DNA of 64,000 bases. It comes from Pelagihabitans sp965238025 (GTDB taxonomy: Bacteria > Bacteroidota > Bacteroidia > Flavobacteriales > Flavobacteriaceae). A model generated the notes under the pieces. It made no database searches. It was not told where the DNA came from and worked only from the letters and a program-made list of their open reading frames with translations. The DNA is taken from contig OZ250162.1 of the NCBI GenBank assembly GCA_965238025.1, forward strand, positions 620,001 to 684,000, read 5' to 3'. Position 1 is the first letter of the stretch; the number at the start of each line of letters is the position of its first letter. Shown piece by piece: positions 8,563 through 17,572 of this stretch. Position numbers and translations under genes: made by a program.

Positions 8563-9180
8563 ATGAAAAAAAACCTCATCCGTTATATAGCTCCGTTATT
8601 TTTGGTGTCAGGAATTATCATCGCGGCCAACTACCCTACTACAATTGAATCGGCCTATTCCGACATTGCTTTGGACGAAAAATTTAAGGCCGAAAATCAT
8701 GAAAACTATACAAAAATGATGGATGTATTGACCAGTCCACGCTGTATTAATTGCCATCCGAACGATCATATTCCCAAACAGGCAGATGATGGTCATCCGC
8801 ATTATTTTGGCATGGCGAGAGGGGAAAACAATTTGGGTTTTCAAGCTACTAAATGCATCACTTGTCACCAGACCGAAAACAATGATTATTCTGGAGTTCC
8901 AGGGGCACCGGAATGGAGTTTGGCACCGGAACGGATGTTTTGGGAGGGACTGTCCCGTAAAGAAATCGCGGAATCTATGATGGACCCGGAACGCAATGGC
9001 GGACGAACACCGGAGGAGACGATGCACCACCTAACAGAACACGCTTTGGTACTTTGGGCCTGGACCCCCGGGCTAAAAGCCGATGGAACCCCTAGAAACC
9101 CGCCCCCCGTGCCCTTGGAAGAGTACAAAAAAGCGGTAAAAGAATGGATTGAACATGGAGCTGTTATTCCCGAAGATTAA
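8563..9180 (+). CDS. dihaem c-type cytochrome, electron acceptor for the Mo hydroxylase
   Basis: This exported 205-aa protein has a signal-anchor-like N-terminus (residues 8-22) and two haem-binding motifs, CINCH (61-65) and CITCH (98-102). The region between and after them (PEWSLAPERMFWEGLSRKEIAESMMDPERNGGRTPEE) is typical of a small family found next to isoquinoline-1-oxidoreductase-like genes. It lies between the TetR gene and the 2Fe-2S subunit gene and would carry electrons from the periplasmic hydroxylase to the respiratory chain. That function is inferred from context; the haem motifs are seen directly. Confidence 0.8.
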   Translation: MKKNLIRYIAPLFLVSGIIIAANYPTTIESAYSDIALDEKFKAENHENYTKMMDVLTSPRCINCHPNDHIPKQADDGHPHYFGMARGENNLGFQATKCITCHQTENNDYSGVPGAPEWSLAPERMFWEGLSRKEIAESMMDPERNGGRTPEETMHHLTEHALVLWAWTPGLKADGTPRNPPPVPLEEYKKAVKEWIEHGAVIPED

Positions 9181-9201
9181 ATAGAACATTAAAACAACAC
9201 T

Positions 9202-9693
9202 ATGAAAATAGCATTTACCTTAAACGGAACACCCCAAATCCTAACGATTGCCGATGGTAATACCCCTTTGCTTTGGGTAATTCGAGATATGTTGGATCTA
9301 AAAGGAACGAAGTTCGGTTGCGGAAAGGCAGCTTGCGGGGCCTGCACCATAATCATAGATGGCGATGCCATTCGTTCCTGCTCCTATGCCGTAAAATTTG
9401 CCGAAGGCAAAACGGTAACAACACTAGAAGGTTTGGGTAGTCCTGAAAATCCACATCCGGTGCAGCAGGCATGGATCGAAGAAGTAGTACCGCAATGTGG
9501 TTATTGCCAACCCGGTTTTATGATGGCAACAGCCGCCTTGTTGGAAAAGAATCCGAAACCGTCGGATGACGATATTGACAAAAACATCGTCAATGTTTGT
9601 AGATGTGGAACCTACTACCGTATGCGAAAGGCCATTCATCGCGCTGCCGAACTTACCCAAAATACCAATCTAAAAACTGAAGAAAATGTCTAA
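9202..9693 (+). CDS. iorA: 2Fe-2S subunit of xanthine dehydrogenase-family hydroxylase
   Basis: The 163-aa small subunit shuttles electrons from the molybdenum cofactor. The plant-ferredoxin-type cluster is held by Cys40, Cys45, Cys48 and Cys60 (CGKAACGAC...C). The second cluster is held by Cys99, Cys102, Cys133 and Cys135 (CGYC, CRC). It matches isoquinoline 1-oxidoreductase alpha-type proteins. Its stop overlaps the next gene's start by 8 bp, so the two subunits are probably translated together. It has no export signal and would travel with the Tat-exported partner. The symbol reflects the family; the real substrate is unknown. Confidence 0.88.
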   Translation: MKIAFTLNGTPQILTIADGNTPLLWVIRDMLDLKGTKFGCGKAACGACTIIIDGDAIRSCSYAVKFAEGKTVTTLEGLGSPENPHPVQQAWIEEVVPQCGYCQPGFMMATAALLEKNPKPSDDDIDKNIVNVCRCGTYYRMRKAIHRAAELTQNTNLKTEENV

Positions 9694-11845
9694 GGAAAGA
9701 AAGAAATTATCACGACGTAAATTTTTGGTTCTAGGTGGATTGGGAACTTTAGGGGTGCTGGCGATAGGCACCTATGCTTTTAGAAATCCAATCCGTCGTT
9801 CCATATTGGAAATGTCTGAAACCATGCCTCCAGCCTATATGGGAAGTGGCACGGAACCAAATCTATGGTTCGAACTCACAAAAGACAACAAGGTCATCTT
9901 TCATTCGCCAAAGGTAGAAATGGGCCAAGGTTCCTTTACCAGTTTTGCCCAAATGATCGCCGATGAGATGAATGTTAGAATGGACCAAATAGAAGTAAAG
10001 GGTGCCGAAACCAAAACAGGGGTTATTGATACGTTTAGTACCGGAGGGAGCTTATCTGTTGGAGGTTTATGGCAACCCTTACGGGAATTATCGGCTACTA
10101 TGCGGGAAATGTTGAAATCCCAGGCGGCCAAAAAACTTGGTGTGAACGCCACATCCTTATCAACAAAAGAAGGGATTATTAGCGGAGGCGGAAAAGCAAT
10201 GACCTATGCCGAAGCTGCTGAGGGCGTTACCGACTGGGATATACCCGATACACCCGCCTTAAAGCCAATGAAGGATTATAAATTTATTGGCAAGCCTATT
10301 AAGCGGGTAGATTTAAATGCCAAAGTTTTTGGAGACCCTATTTTTGGTCTGGATGCCGAAATGCCCAATATGCTGCATGCTGCTATTGTAAGACCTAGTA
10401 CGGTAGGAGCAAAATTCAAAAGTGCCGATACGGCCGAAGCCGAAAAAATGCCAGGTGTCGTAAAAGTGGTTCAGTTAGATGATTGGGTGGGTGTTGTCGC
10501 CAACTCTTATCCCCAAGCCCTGGCAGCCAAACGCAAACTAAAGGTGGACTGGGATATTCCAAAAAAATGGACGGAAGCCGAAATACGTGCTATGCTTCAA
10601 GTGGGAAAAGGCAACGAGATGATCACCCAAAAAGAAGGAAGTGCATTAGATCCTAGTGCTAAAGATGTAGTTTCAATGACCTTTAGTAGTCCTCTTGGTG
10701 CGCATGCCCAAATAGAACCGAATGGTGCCGTCGCTGATTATAACGATGGTACTATCACCGTAATTTTATCTACTCAAGTTCCCGGTCCTACCTTAGATGC
10801 GGTCTCGGAAGCCATGGGAGTTGACAAGGAAAACATAAACATCGTTCCAACTTATTTGGGCGGTGGTTTCGGTAGACGTTTGAATACGAATCATGCTGTA
10901 CAGACCGTTCAACTTTCCAAGGCGGTAGGAAAGCCGGTCAAGTATATTTTTACCCGAAAAGAAGAATTTCAACATGATTTCTTCCGCCCTCCAACGCAAA
11001 ATATCATGCGGGGAAAATTGGACACCAATGGCATGCTCGATACACTAGAACATCATTACGCCAGTGGCGATGTGGCCATTAACTCCATTTTACTGCCCGG
11101 AGTCGTGAATTCAATCTTGGGAACCGATATTGGGGCCATGCGCGGCGGAAACATCATGTACAATAAACTCACCAATTACAGGGCTGTGCAATGGCACACC
11201 ACGCTACCCTTCGCTACTAGCTGGTGGCGTAGTTTGGGACTGTTGGCCAATATTTTTGCCATAGAAAGTTTTGTGGATGAAATGGCGCTAAAAGCGGGTA
11301 AGAATCCGGTAGATTTTAGGACTGCACTACTAAGTGACGAGGGCAACCCCAAACGTATAAAAGATGTCATTAAATTGGCCGCCGAAAAAGGCGGTTATAC
11401 CGATACTCCTGCAAATGGAAGGGCAATGGGCTTTGCAGCTTCCACCGATGCGAATTCCCCTTCTGCCCATGTCGTAGAAGTTTCCGTTGAGGATGGGGAA
11501 ATAAAAGTACATAAGGTCACCTGTGTTTTAGACTGTGGCCTAGTCGTTAATCCCGATCAGGTAAGGGCGCAGTGTGAAGGTTCTATAATCATGGGAATGA
11601 GCGCCGCCATGCATGAGAAAATGACCTTGGAAGACGGACAACTTACACCGATTATTTACGGCCCCTATGATATGGCTTTAATGAAAAATGCCCCTAAGGA
11701 AATCGATGTTCATTTTATTCAAGGTGCAGATATTCCGTTACCCGTGGGCGAGCCTCCAATGGGGCCCATAGGTGCCGCCGTGGCAAATGCGGTTCGTAGA
11801 TTAACCGGGAAAAGACTTACCGATTTGCCGTTATCATTAAGCTAA
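9686..11845 (+). CDS. iorB: molybdopterin-binding subunit, xanthine dehydrogenase family, Tat-exported
   Basis: This 719-aa large subunit would hydroxylate an aldehyde or N-heterocycle at a molybdenum-cytosine-dinucleotide-type cofactor. The N-terminus has a twin-arginine signal (LSRRKFLVLGGLGTLG), so the folded enzyme is sent to the periplasm. Cofactor-region motifs include EMGQGSFTSFAQMIADEMN, GGGFGRRLNTNHAVQ and the final PVGEPPMGPIGAAVANAVRR, whose GEPP Glu is the usual catalytic base. It resembles IorB-type enzymes. Together with the 2Fe-2S subunit and the dihaem cytochrome it makes a three-part periplasmic dehydrogenase. The substrate cannot be read from the sequence. Confidence 0.88.
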   Translation: MSKERKKLSRRKFLVLGGLGTLGVLAIGTYAFRNPIRRSILEMSETMPPAYMGSGTEPNLWFELTKDNKVIFHSPKVEMGQGSFTSFAQMIADEMNVRMDQIEVKGAETKTGVIDTFSTGGSLSVGGLWQPLRELSATMREMLKSQAAKKLGVNATSLSTKEGIISGGGKAMTYAEAAEGVTDWDIPDTPALKPMKDYKFIGKPIKRVDLNAKVFGDPIFGLDAEMPNMLHAAIVRPSTVGAKFKSADTAEAEKMPGVVKVVQLDDWVGVVANSYPQALAAKRKLKVDWDIPKKWTEAEIRAMLQVGKGNEMITQKEGSALDPSAKDVVSMTFSSPLGAHAQIEPNGAVADYNDGTITVILSTQVPGPTLDAVSEAMGVDKENINIVPTYLGGGFGRRLNTNHAVQTVQLSKAVGKPVKYIFTRKEEFQHDFFRPPTQNIMRGKLDTNGMLDTLEHHYASGDVAINSILLPGVVNSILGTDIGAMRGGNIMYNKLTNYRAVQWHTTLPFATSWWRSLGLLANIFAIESFVDEMALKAGKNPVDFRTALLSDEGNPKRIKDVIKLAAEKGGYTDTPANGRAMGFAASTDANSPSAHVVEVSVEDGEIKVHKVTCVLDCGLVVNPDQVRAQCEGSIIMGMSAAMHEKMTLEDGQLTPIIYGPYDMALMKNAPKEIDVHFIQGADIPLPVGEPPMGPIGAAVANAVRRLTGKRLTDLPLSLS

Positions 11846-11862
11846 TTTAATAGTCCAAAAAA

Positions 11863-12531
11863 TTGAAAAAAGTTATCATAATGGGCTCCACGGGAATGGT
11901 GGGCAAAGGGGTGCTGTTAGAATGTTTAGACCACCCAAAAATTGAAAAGGTGTTGGTCGTAAACCGGAGCTCCTTAAACATACAACACGGTAAACTGGAA
12001 GAACTATTGTTTTCCGATTTTACTCAAATAGCCGCTCTCGGTGATAAGCTACAAGCTTACGATGCCTGTTTTTATTGTATGGGTGTTTCAGCCATTGGAA
12101 TGAAAGAGGAAAAATACAACGCCATAACTTTTGAAACCGTTCAGGCGTTTGTAGATGTGCTCTATAAAATAAATCGGGAAACAATCTTTAATTATGTTTC
12201 AGGAACTGGCACCGACAGTTCTGAAGAAGGAAGCACTATGTGGGCCCGTATAAAAGGGAAAACGGAAAATTATGTGTTGAATAAGGGATTTAAGGATGCC
12301 TATGCATTTCGCCCTGGAATGATTATCCCCGAAAAGGGAATCAAATCGAAAACTGGGTGGTATAATGCGATCTATGTAGTAATGCGACCATTTTTTGGGT
12401 GGTTTAAAAAGTCGAACAATATTACGACTACAACTAAAATTGGTCTGGCCATGATCAATTCATTGTTCCATTCGCAATCCTTAAAACATTTAGAGAATAA
12501 GGATATAAATTTGCTCGCCGAAAAAGGTTAA
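11863..12531 (+). CDS. Rossmann-fold NAD(P)-binding protein (epimerase-like)
   Basis: This 222-aa protein belongs to the short atypical SDR/NAD-dependent epimerase-like group. The nucleotide-binding motif GSTGMVGKG is at the N-terminus (residues 8-16), and YVSGTGTDSS follows in the middle. The start is a TTG at 11863. The first ATG (11881) would remove the first beta strand KKVIIM, so TTG is preferred. It lies 17 bp after the molybdenum subunit gene and is probably co-transcribed. The reaction is unknown; a role in processing the hydroxylase substrate or in cofactor handling is speculation. Confidence 0.7.
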   Translation: MKKVIIMGSTGMVGKGVLLECLDHPKIEKVLVVNRSSLNIQHGKLEELLFSDFTQIAALGDKLQAYDACFYCMGVSAIGMKEEKYNAITFETVQAFVDVLYKINRETIFNYVSGTGTDSSEEGSTMWARIKGKTENYVLNKGFKDAYAFRPGMIIPEKGIKSKTGWYNAIYVVMRPFFGWFKKSNNITTTTKIGLAMINSLFHSQSLKHLENKDINLLAEKG

Positions 12532-12600
12532 ATCAAAAATACTACCCAATACAAAATACCAAGCCTCAACCATCCCCTTTGGTAACACCATAGCCATCAA
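12532..12600 (-). pseudogene. decayed duplicate of the 3' end of the BamA/D15-like gene
   Basis: Read on the minus strand, this stretch aligns base for base with the last ~60 bp of the gene at 13353-14621. The product GYGVTKGDG-stop-GLVFCIG-stop-YF corresponds to the intact C-terminus GYGVTNGDGRGLVFGIGQYF. Two in-frame stops and several substitutions mark it as dead. Similarity fades upstream of about 12600. It probably remains from a tandem duplication of an outer-membrane barrel gene. Confidence 0.75.
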
Positions 12601-12704
12601 ATCAGATAATGGCGTTGAGGATGGTATTGAGCTTAATTTGAATTACTTTCTTTTATACCCATCAGTAAAGAATCTGGTTACAAAATGTGACTTTGTTTGA
12701 ATTC

Positions 12705-13166
12705 TCATTTGATTAAGCTATATGGGACAAGAATAATATCTTTGTATGTATTATCGGAATATCCCTCGCTTTTTTCCATATAATCGCTGCGATAATCGAT
12801 AAGGGGATAATACGAAAGGTGGTTATACGCCCTAAAGGAAATCGAATATTTTCCCTCGGCATCTGTCACGCTCATTTCTTCAATTTTGCCTTCCGGGGAG
12901 CATCCTCCTCCTAACCAGCCCGACCAAGGCTTACAGGAATCGATAAAAACCTCAACATCGGGAAAAGGTCTTAGATATGACGTATCTACTTCATCATATC
13001 TACCTATTTCCGGTCCGTCATACACCAAAACACGACCCGTATAGGTGAGCAGTTCTGAATCTTCTTTTGAACACGATTGCAATGCTAGTACAAGTAGGAT
13101 CAGCGCAACATACTTATTATGAACAACACTAGTCACAATACCCTTTAAAATTTTGGATTTTCCCAT
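12705..13166 (-). CDS. hypothetical SPII lipoprotein
   Basis: The 153-aa product has a hydrophobic signal (residues 19-30) ending in the lipobox LALQSC, so it would be lipid-anchored. The mature part (YTGRVLVYDG..., then VTDAEGKYSISFRAY) looks like one carboxypeptidase-regulatory/transthyretin-like beta-sandwich domain, common in Bacteroidetes surface proteins. It sits between the decayed barrel remnant and the intact BamA-like gene on the same strand. No specific function can be given. Confidence 0.65.
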   Translation of the reverse strand: MGKSKILKGIVTSVVHNKYVALILLVLALQSCSKEDSELLTYTGRVLVYDGPEIGRYDEVDTSYLRPFPDVEVFIDSCKPWSGWLGGGCSPEGKIEEMSVTDAEGKYSISFRAYNHLSYYPLIDYRSDYMEKSEGYSDNTYKDIILVPYSLIK

Positions 13167-13352
13167 GATTTCTAATTTTAAACGTTTCGCTAAAATTAGT
13201 GGGAATACTAAATTCTTATGTCCGACATCATCTAGATTGAAAGAATTCGGACAACTGACTACATTAAATAGGGTAATATTTGCTTATTGGCTAAGTTTGG
13301 AACCGGTAAATAGGCTTTCTTAAACTAGGGCAACATTGGAATTTGCCAAAAA

Positions 13353-14621
13353 TTAAAAATACTGCCCAATACCAAACACGAGACCACGGCCATCCCCGTT
13401 GGTAACGCCATAGCCATAATCGATTCGGAAGATTGCATTAAAGATACGTTTGTGCATAAACCTGATGCCCAATCCTGGGAAAATTCGGATGTTCTGGTTT
13501 TCCCCAAAATCGCTTAACTCCCCTCCGGGATTACGCCAGGAACCTCCATCTAAAAAAATATTCCCTTGCATGACAAACCAATCCTTGTCAACTAAAGTAT
13601 GTCGATATTCGGTATTAAAAATAATAGCACCCGTACCTCTGTCAATGGTATTGCCAACCCCACGAATATTTAAATTGTTGTCGACAGTAAATGGCGCAAA
13701 CGGACTGTTGACATTACTTGCCAATCCTAATCGCAATCGGCTGGCCCAGTTGCCCTGCTCCCCTATCCTTTGAAAATAGGTGAAATCGTTGAAACCAATT
13801 AAAAATTCCGGTAACTGCTCATCTGAACTTCCAACATATTGAAAGTTCAATGAGCTGCGAAAACCTTCAAGATATTGATACTCATACTTTATGTCATCAT
13901 AATTGTAAATGAGTTTGAAGAGGTGTTTGTCTACGTTCAATGCCTGGGGTACATTGGGGTCAGTTGCCCCAGACTGATACTCATAATCCTCTGTAAACAG
14001 ACTAAAACCAAGTTCAATGCGATTTTTAAAATCAAACTCATACAAGCCTAAGATCTCAAAACCTTTATTGTTGTATTTATAAAGCGCATCTTGACCTACA
14101 ATGGCATCAAAGAAAACAGGTTCTTGGGTGGTCAGGTCTTTGTAACTTAAAGCCAATCCCAGCTTATTCGAGAATAGATAGGGCGCCCTAAAAAGAAGTC
14201 CGTACGAGTTAAATATATCATACTGGTAAAAGCCTCCCAAAGTGATGTTCCTACCCAACAAATTGAATTCCTGAAGGCCTGCCCTAAAAGCAAAATCATC
14301 ATTGGTAGAGGTATATAAATTCAGGAAGGGAATTAGGGTAAAATTCTCTTCGATATTGTAAAACACATTGTACTTCCCCTCTGCCGCTGGGAAAACCTGA
14401 TAGTAGGCATGGGAAATAGAGGGAAGCCTTTTAAGGCGTGTCATGTCTTTTTCCATCAAGACCGAATCCAAGACAATGCCAGGTTCCAAATCGACCAACT
14501 GTCGTACAAAATCGGCTTTAACGCGCTTGTTGCCTTGCACTTTAACATCGGCGACCAGACCTTGTTGGGCTGAAGCTACCGATAGCGTCAAAAAAAGTAT
14601 GGTACAAAGTCGGAGGTTCAT
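13353..14621 (-). CDS. BamA/D15 (Omp85-like) outer-membrane barrel protein
   Basis: This 422-aa protein has a signal peptide (MNLRLCTILFLTLSVASAQQ), a single POTRA-like domain (VADVKVQGNKRVKADFVRQLVDLEPG... to about residue 100) and a 16-strand-type C-terminal barrel ending in the beta signal GLVFGIGQYF. It is far shorter than BamA, which has five POTRA domains, so it is more likely a single-POTRA Omp85 relative of unknown role. The frame is open 57 codons further upstream through a MITE-like element to a GTG at 14792. The ATG at 14621 is chosen because the signal peptide begins there. Confidence 0.8.
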   Translation of the reverse strand: MNLRLCTILFLTLSVASAQQGLVADVKVQGNKRVKADFVRQLVDLEPGIVLDSVLMEKDMTRLKRLPSISHAYYQVFPAAEGKYNVFYNIEENFTLIPFLNLYTSTNDDFAFRAGLQEFNLLGRNITLGGFYQYDIFNSYGLLFRAPYLFSNKLGLALSYKDLTTQEPVFFDAIVGQDALYKYNNKGFEILGLYEFDFKNRIELGFSLFTEDYEYQSGATDPNVPQALNVDKHLFKLIYNYDDIKYEYQYLEGFRSSLNFQYVGSSDEQLPEFLIGFNDFTYFQRIGEQGNWASRLRLGLASNVNSPFAPFTVDNNLNIRGVGNTIDRGTGAIIFNTEYRHTLVDKDWFVMQGNIFLDGGSWRNPGGELSDFGENQNIRIFPGLGIRFMHKRIFNAIFRIDYGYGVTNGDGRGLVFGIGQYF

Positions 14622-14638
14622 CTGTAGGTTCCTATGAC

Positions 14639-14791
14639 TGAAGTGGTTTAAATTGGCTAAAAAATGATGCTTTTTCACCTTTTTTTTGACTTTTTTTCTT
14701 TCCGTAGCCCTGCTATGTAACTCAAAAAAGGCTTTAAAATGGCAAAAAATCATGAATTTTCGCTTCAATCTAAAAAGTTTAAACCACTTCA
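14639..14791. mobile_element. MITE-like element with 14-bp terminal inverted repeats
   Basis: The ends tgaagtggtttaaa (14639-14652) and tttaaaccacttca (14778-14791) are perfect inverted repeats of 14 bp bounding 153 bp. No transposase is encoded. On the minus strand the interior is an open frame rich in Lys and Phe that runs on into the barrel gene. It occupies the spot where the promoter or 5' leader of that gene should be. I recall similar sequences in other flavobacterial genomes but cannot check. Confidence 0.65.
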
Positions 14792-14872
14792 CTTTAAAAA
14801 ATCAAATATAGCCTCTAGTTAGCACAAAAATATCACAGGGAACATAGATCTTATCTTTCTTTCAAAATGTTG

Positions 14873-15598
14873 TTATTCCAAACTGAATGGTACTTGCGAA
14901 AATTGGTTTACCCAATTATCCTCACTAACCGCCAAAAGCGAAAAGCCATAGGTCTTGCCTGATTGTAATGCTGTTGGATTTCCTTTTGTAATATTGAGCA
15001 CTACATTGTTCAATATATAATACTGGAAATTCTTCTCGAAGGTATAGGTGCCAGAAATAAAATTGTTTTCTGAATCGGTCAATACCTGAAAATAAATCTT
15101 TGTATCGTCGTAAGCACCATCTTGCCATGTAAAGTTGGGCATGGTAGAGCTGGAATCGATTGCGATATTTTGCGGCAGGTATTCGGTAGGTTTCGTATTT
15201 TGTTTCAATCGAATGGGATTCGAAAGGTGCCTTTTACCATTTTCATCAAAAGAAACAATAACCCATTTCTCTGCTAGCACAGCTACCTCAAATTTCATCA
15301 GGTAGCCATTAAAAACATCCTTTAGGGCAAGCTGCCGAGGCGTATAGTTTTTAAAATCGTTTTTATCTACATCCGCAGTTTCCGTCTCAAAATATTGAAT
15401 ATTGGCTGCGCCATCCCTAGGATACAAAAACACGCTTATAAGGTCATCATTTTCATTACTTGCGGCACAGGCAATAACGTTATCCGATACGACTTCAAGT
15501 TCATTGGCAAAAGCCTCTAAAGTACCTTCCCCTTCAAGTTGATCGGTAGCACAACCAAAGGCCAAAAGCACTACTAAAATTGGGATAATTCGAATCAT
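14873..15598 (-). CDS. hypothetical SPII lipoprotein
   Basis: This 241-aa product starts with MIRIIPILVVLLAFGCATDQ, a signal with lipobox AFGC, so the ATG at 15598 is preferred over an upstream in-frame start at 15691 that would lie inside the preceding gene. The rest shows no domain I recognise; beta-rich repeats such as YGFSLLAVSEDNWVNQFS suggest a fibronectin-like fold. The start follows the stop of the GH113-like gene by 1 bp, so the two are almost certainly co-transcribed, and it may accompany that enzyme at the cell surface. Confidence 0.7.
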   Translation of the reverse strand: MIRIIPILVVLLAFGCATDQLEGEGTLEAFANELEVVSDNVIACAASNENDDLISVFLYPRDGAANIQYFETETADVDKNDFKNYTPRQLALKDVFNGYLMKFEVAVLAEKWVIVSFDENGKRHLSNPIRLKQNTKPTEYLPQNIAIDSSSTMPNFTWQDGAYDDTKIYFQVLTDSENNFISGTYTFEKNFQYYILNNVVLNITKGNPTALQSGKTYGFSLLAVSEDNWVNQFSQVPFSLE

Positions 15599-15599
15599 C

Positions 15600-16601
15600 T
15601 TACGATTTTTGATACCACTCTTTGAGCGTCTTCTCCGCAGGTTTATTCTGTGGCGTAAACCTATTATCTTCTGAACCACCGGCACTATCATGCTTTATAA
15701 ACCATTTCCATACATACCCGCCGGCAAACCAATCTTCCTTCCAAAATTCTTCAAAGATGGCCTGGGTTGCGTTTACTTGGGCATCTAAATTTACCCCTGT
15801 GTCATTACGATCTACCAGCCAAGGTTTTTTCGCGGTATAATCCATACTGCGGTATCCGAATTCGGTAAAAAGTATGGGTTTTTGTGTTTCTTTCGCTAGT
15901 TTTTCCATAGTCGATTTCCATTTTTGCCATCCTTTTTTCAATTCTTCTACAGAGGGATGTTTCTCTTCCGATAGCGGAAAATAAGCATCCACCCCTATAT
16001 AATCGATGTCCTTCCAAAAAGGTGTTCTCGTATATTCATCCCAATTGGCAGCATAGGTCAACTTTCCTTTGTAGATTTTTCTGATTTTGGTAATTATTTC
16101 TGACCAAAACTTAGGGCGGTGTTTTACGAACTGTTCCAATTCCGTGCCAATACAAAACACGTTTACCTGGGTTTCTTTGGCAAGTTCTGCATAGGTGATA
16201 ATGAACTTTTCATAGGACGCCTCTAAACTTTTCCAATCTTCCTCCGACTCCATTTTAAGAGTACCGGTAAACTCCCCGTGCCATATCCATATTTGGGGTT
16301 TTAATAATACTTCGATTCCGTTTTTATGCAATTCGTCTATATACTGTTTTGCTCCTTTTTTTGTTTCGCCAAACCATTGCCGGTCGGTATTGAACACGAT
16401 TTCAGGCGACCTGATATCCCTTATAAAACCAAAAGGCATTACCGCAGCATGGTTCGCATGTACCGATAACACCTTGTTTATATGTTCTTGTTCTACCTTA
16501 TTTCGGGATGCCACAAAACTCACCCCATTTATTTTACTGACTACTTGACTGCTACAGGAGAATTGTAGCATACATAAAATAGCAAGTCCCAAATTTTTCA
16601 T
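15600..16601 (-). CDS. GH113-like glycoside hydrolase, lipoprotein
   Basis: This 333-aa TIM-barrel enzyme resembles family GH113 endo-beta-mannanases. Candidate catalytic residues are Glu in FCIGTELEQF (acid/base) and Glu in ILFTEFGYRS (nucleophile). Other barrel segments are LLKPQIWIWHGEFTG and IDYIGVDAYFPLSEE. The N-terminus (MKNLGLAILCMLQFSCSSQ) is a lipoprotein signal with lipobox QFSC. The ATG at 16601 is chosen over a TTG three codons upstream. It is flanked by an outer-membrane protein gene and a lipoprotein gene in the same direction. Mannan as substrate is a guess from the family. Confidence 0.75.
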   Translation of the reverse strand: MKNLGLAILCMLQFSCSSQVVSKINGVSFVASRNKVEQEHINKVLSVHANHAAVMPFGFIRDIRSPEIVFNTDRQWFGETKKGAKQYIDELHKNGIEVLLKPQIWIWHGEFTGTLKMESEEDWKSLEASYEKFIITYAELAKETQVNVFCIGTELEQFVKHRPKFWSEIITKIRKIYKGKLTYAANWDEYTRTPFWKDIDYIGVDAYFPLSEEKHPSVEELKKGWQKWKSTMEKLAKETQKPILFTEFGYRSMDYTAKKPWLVDRNDTGVNLDAQVNATQAIFEEFWKEDWFAGGYVWKWFIKHDSAGGSEDNRFTPQNKPAEKTLKEWYQKS

Positions 16602-16647
16602 TCCTAGCAAATTAAGGAACTAAAAATAAGCTATTTGCGAATAAGGG

Positions 16648-17532
16648 CTAAAAAATGCCCCTAAGGCCAAGGTTAAAGGTCTGTCCTAAACCTGTATTAT
16701 TTCCGCGAACAAAATTAGTATATAGTACCTCCAAGTTAAGGGCCTTGGTCAATTGATATTTGGCACCACCCCCTACGGCCGTAAAATTCTGGGCAAAATT
16801 ATTCCCTAAATCAATGCGTTGTGAATGCTGGGCCAAGGCCAAAACGGTAAATTTTGAAGTCGGAAAATAGCTTAAGAAAATACCAGGTGTCAGATTTAAA
16901 CTGTTGTTGGCAAAACTGTCTTCTTCTTTACCAAAATTCAATTCGGAATTTAACTCCGTAAACAGCTGCCATTTATTTCCTGGAAAAGTATAGTCGTAAA
17001 AGAAACGATTTTGCCATATATATCCATTTTGATCTAAAAACACCCCATTTTCAACCTCGTTATCTACCAAAGGAAAGAAAAATGAACTCTGAACACTAAA
17101 ATTACTTACCGATCTAAACGGAACGAACTTCACTGAAGGTGCAATTGATGTTAGTCCAGAACGAGCAGAATTATTCTCCCCATCAAACTTGAAAACATCC
17201 AAGGCATCGCGACCTCCTACTACATTTGAACGAAATTCCAAGATTCCCCCAACATTCCATCTCTTATTTTCCCCAACTCCTGTGTATACCTCCAGGGTCG
17301 AGGTAAAAAAGGTTCGTCTCGCAATATCCCCTTGGAAAGTATCTTCTGTCTCGGTATACAAGTTATTGAACCATTTTACATCCCACTGCCCTTTGCCTAT
17401 AAGTTTAGAAGGGGTATACTGCTGAATATTGCTCTGTCCGGGGTCATCCCCGCTATTATCGTCTTGTCCGAAAGCGATAAATGTGAACAAAAAAAGTCCT
17501 GAAAGAAATAGATTTCTTTTAATAGATTTCAT
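16648..17532 (-). CDS. outer-membrane beta-barrel-like protein
   Basis: The 294-aa product has a signal peptide (KRNLFLSGLFLFTFIAFGQ) and alternating hydrophobic/polar strands throughout, ending in LGQTFNLGLRGIF, a typical C-terminal barrel strand with terminal Phe. The segment WDVKWFNNLYTETEDTFQGD after a Gly/Asp-rich linker is seen in uncharacterised Bacteroidetes outer-membrane proteins. It lies 40 bp after the DUF547 gene and 46 bp before the GH113-like gene, forming a likely four-gene envelope operon (18295 down to 14873). Function unknown. Confidence 0.65.
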   Translation of the reverse strand: MKSIKRNLFLSGLFLFTFIAFGQDDNSGDDPGQSNIQQYTPSKLIGKGQWDVKWFNNLYTETEDTFQGDIARRTFFTSTLEVYTGVGENKRWNVGGILEFRSNVVGGRDALDVFKFDGENNSARSGLTSIAPSVKFVPFRSVSNFSVQSSFFFPLVDNEVENGVFLDQNGYIWQNRFFYDYTFPGNKWQLFTELNSELNFGKEEDSFANNSLNLTPGIFLSYFPTSKFTVLALAQHSQRIDLGNNFAQNFTAVGGGAKYQLTKALNLEVLYTNFVRGNNTGLGQTFNLGLRGIF

Positions 17533-17572
17533 AATATGTTTGTTTTTAGAATTTAGGCTTAGCCTATATTAG

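Noticed and set aside
14622..14792. 57-codon N-terminal extension of the barrel protein
   Set aside because: The extension is the translated MITE-like element, is Lys/Phe-rich, and would bury the clear signal peptide that starts at 14621.
15599..15691. Upstream start of the lipoprotein gene ending at 14873
   Set aside because: It would lie wholly inside the GH113-like gene and place 31 basic residues before a normal lipoprotein signal.
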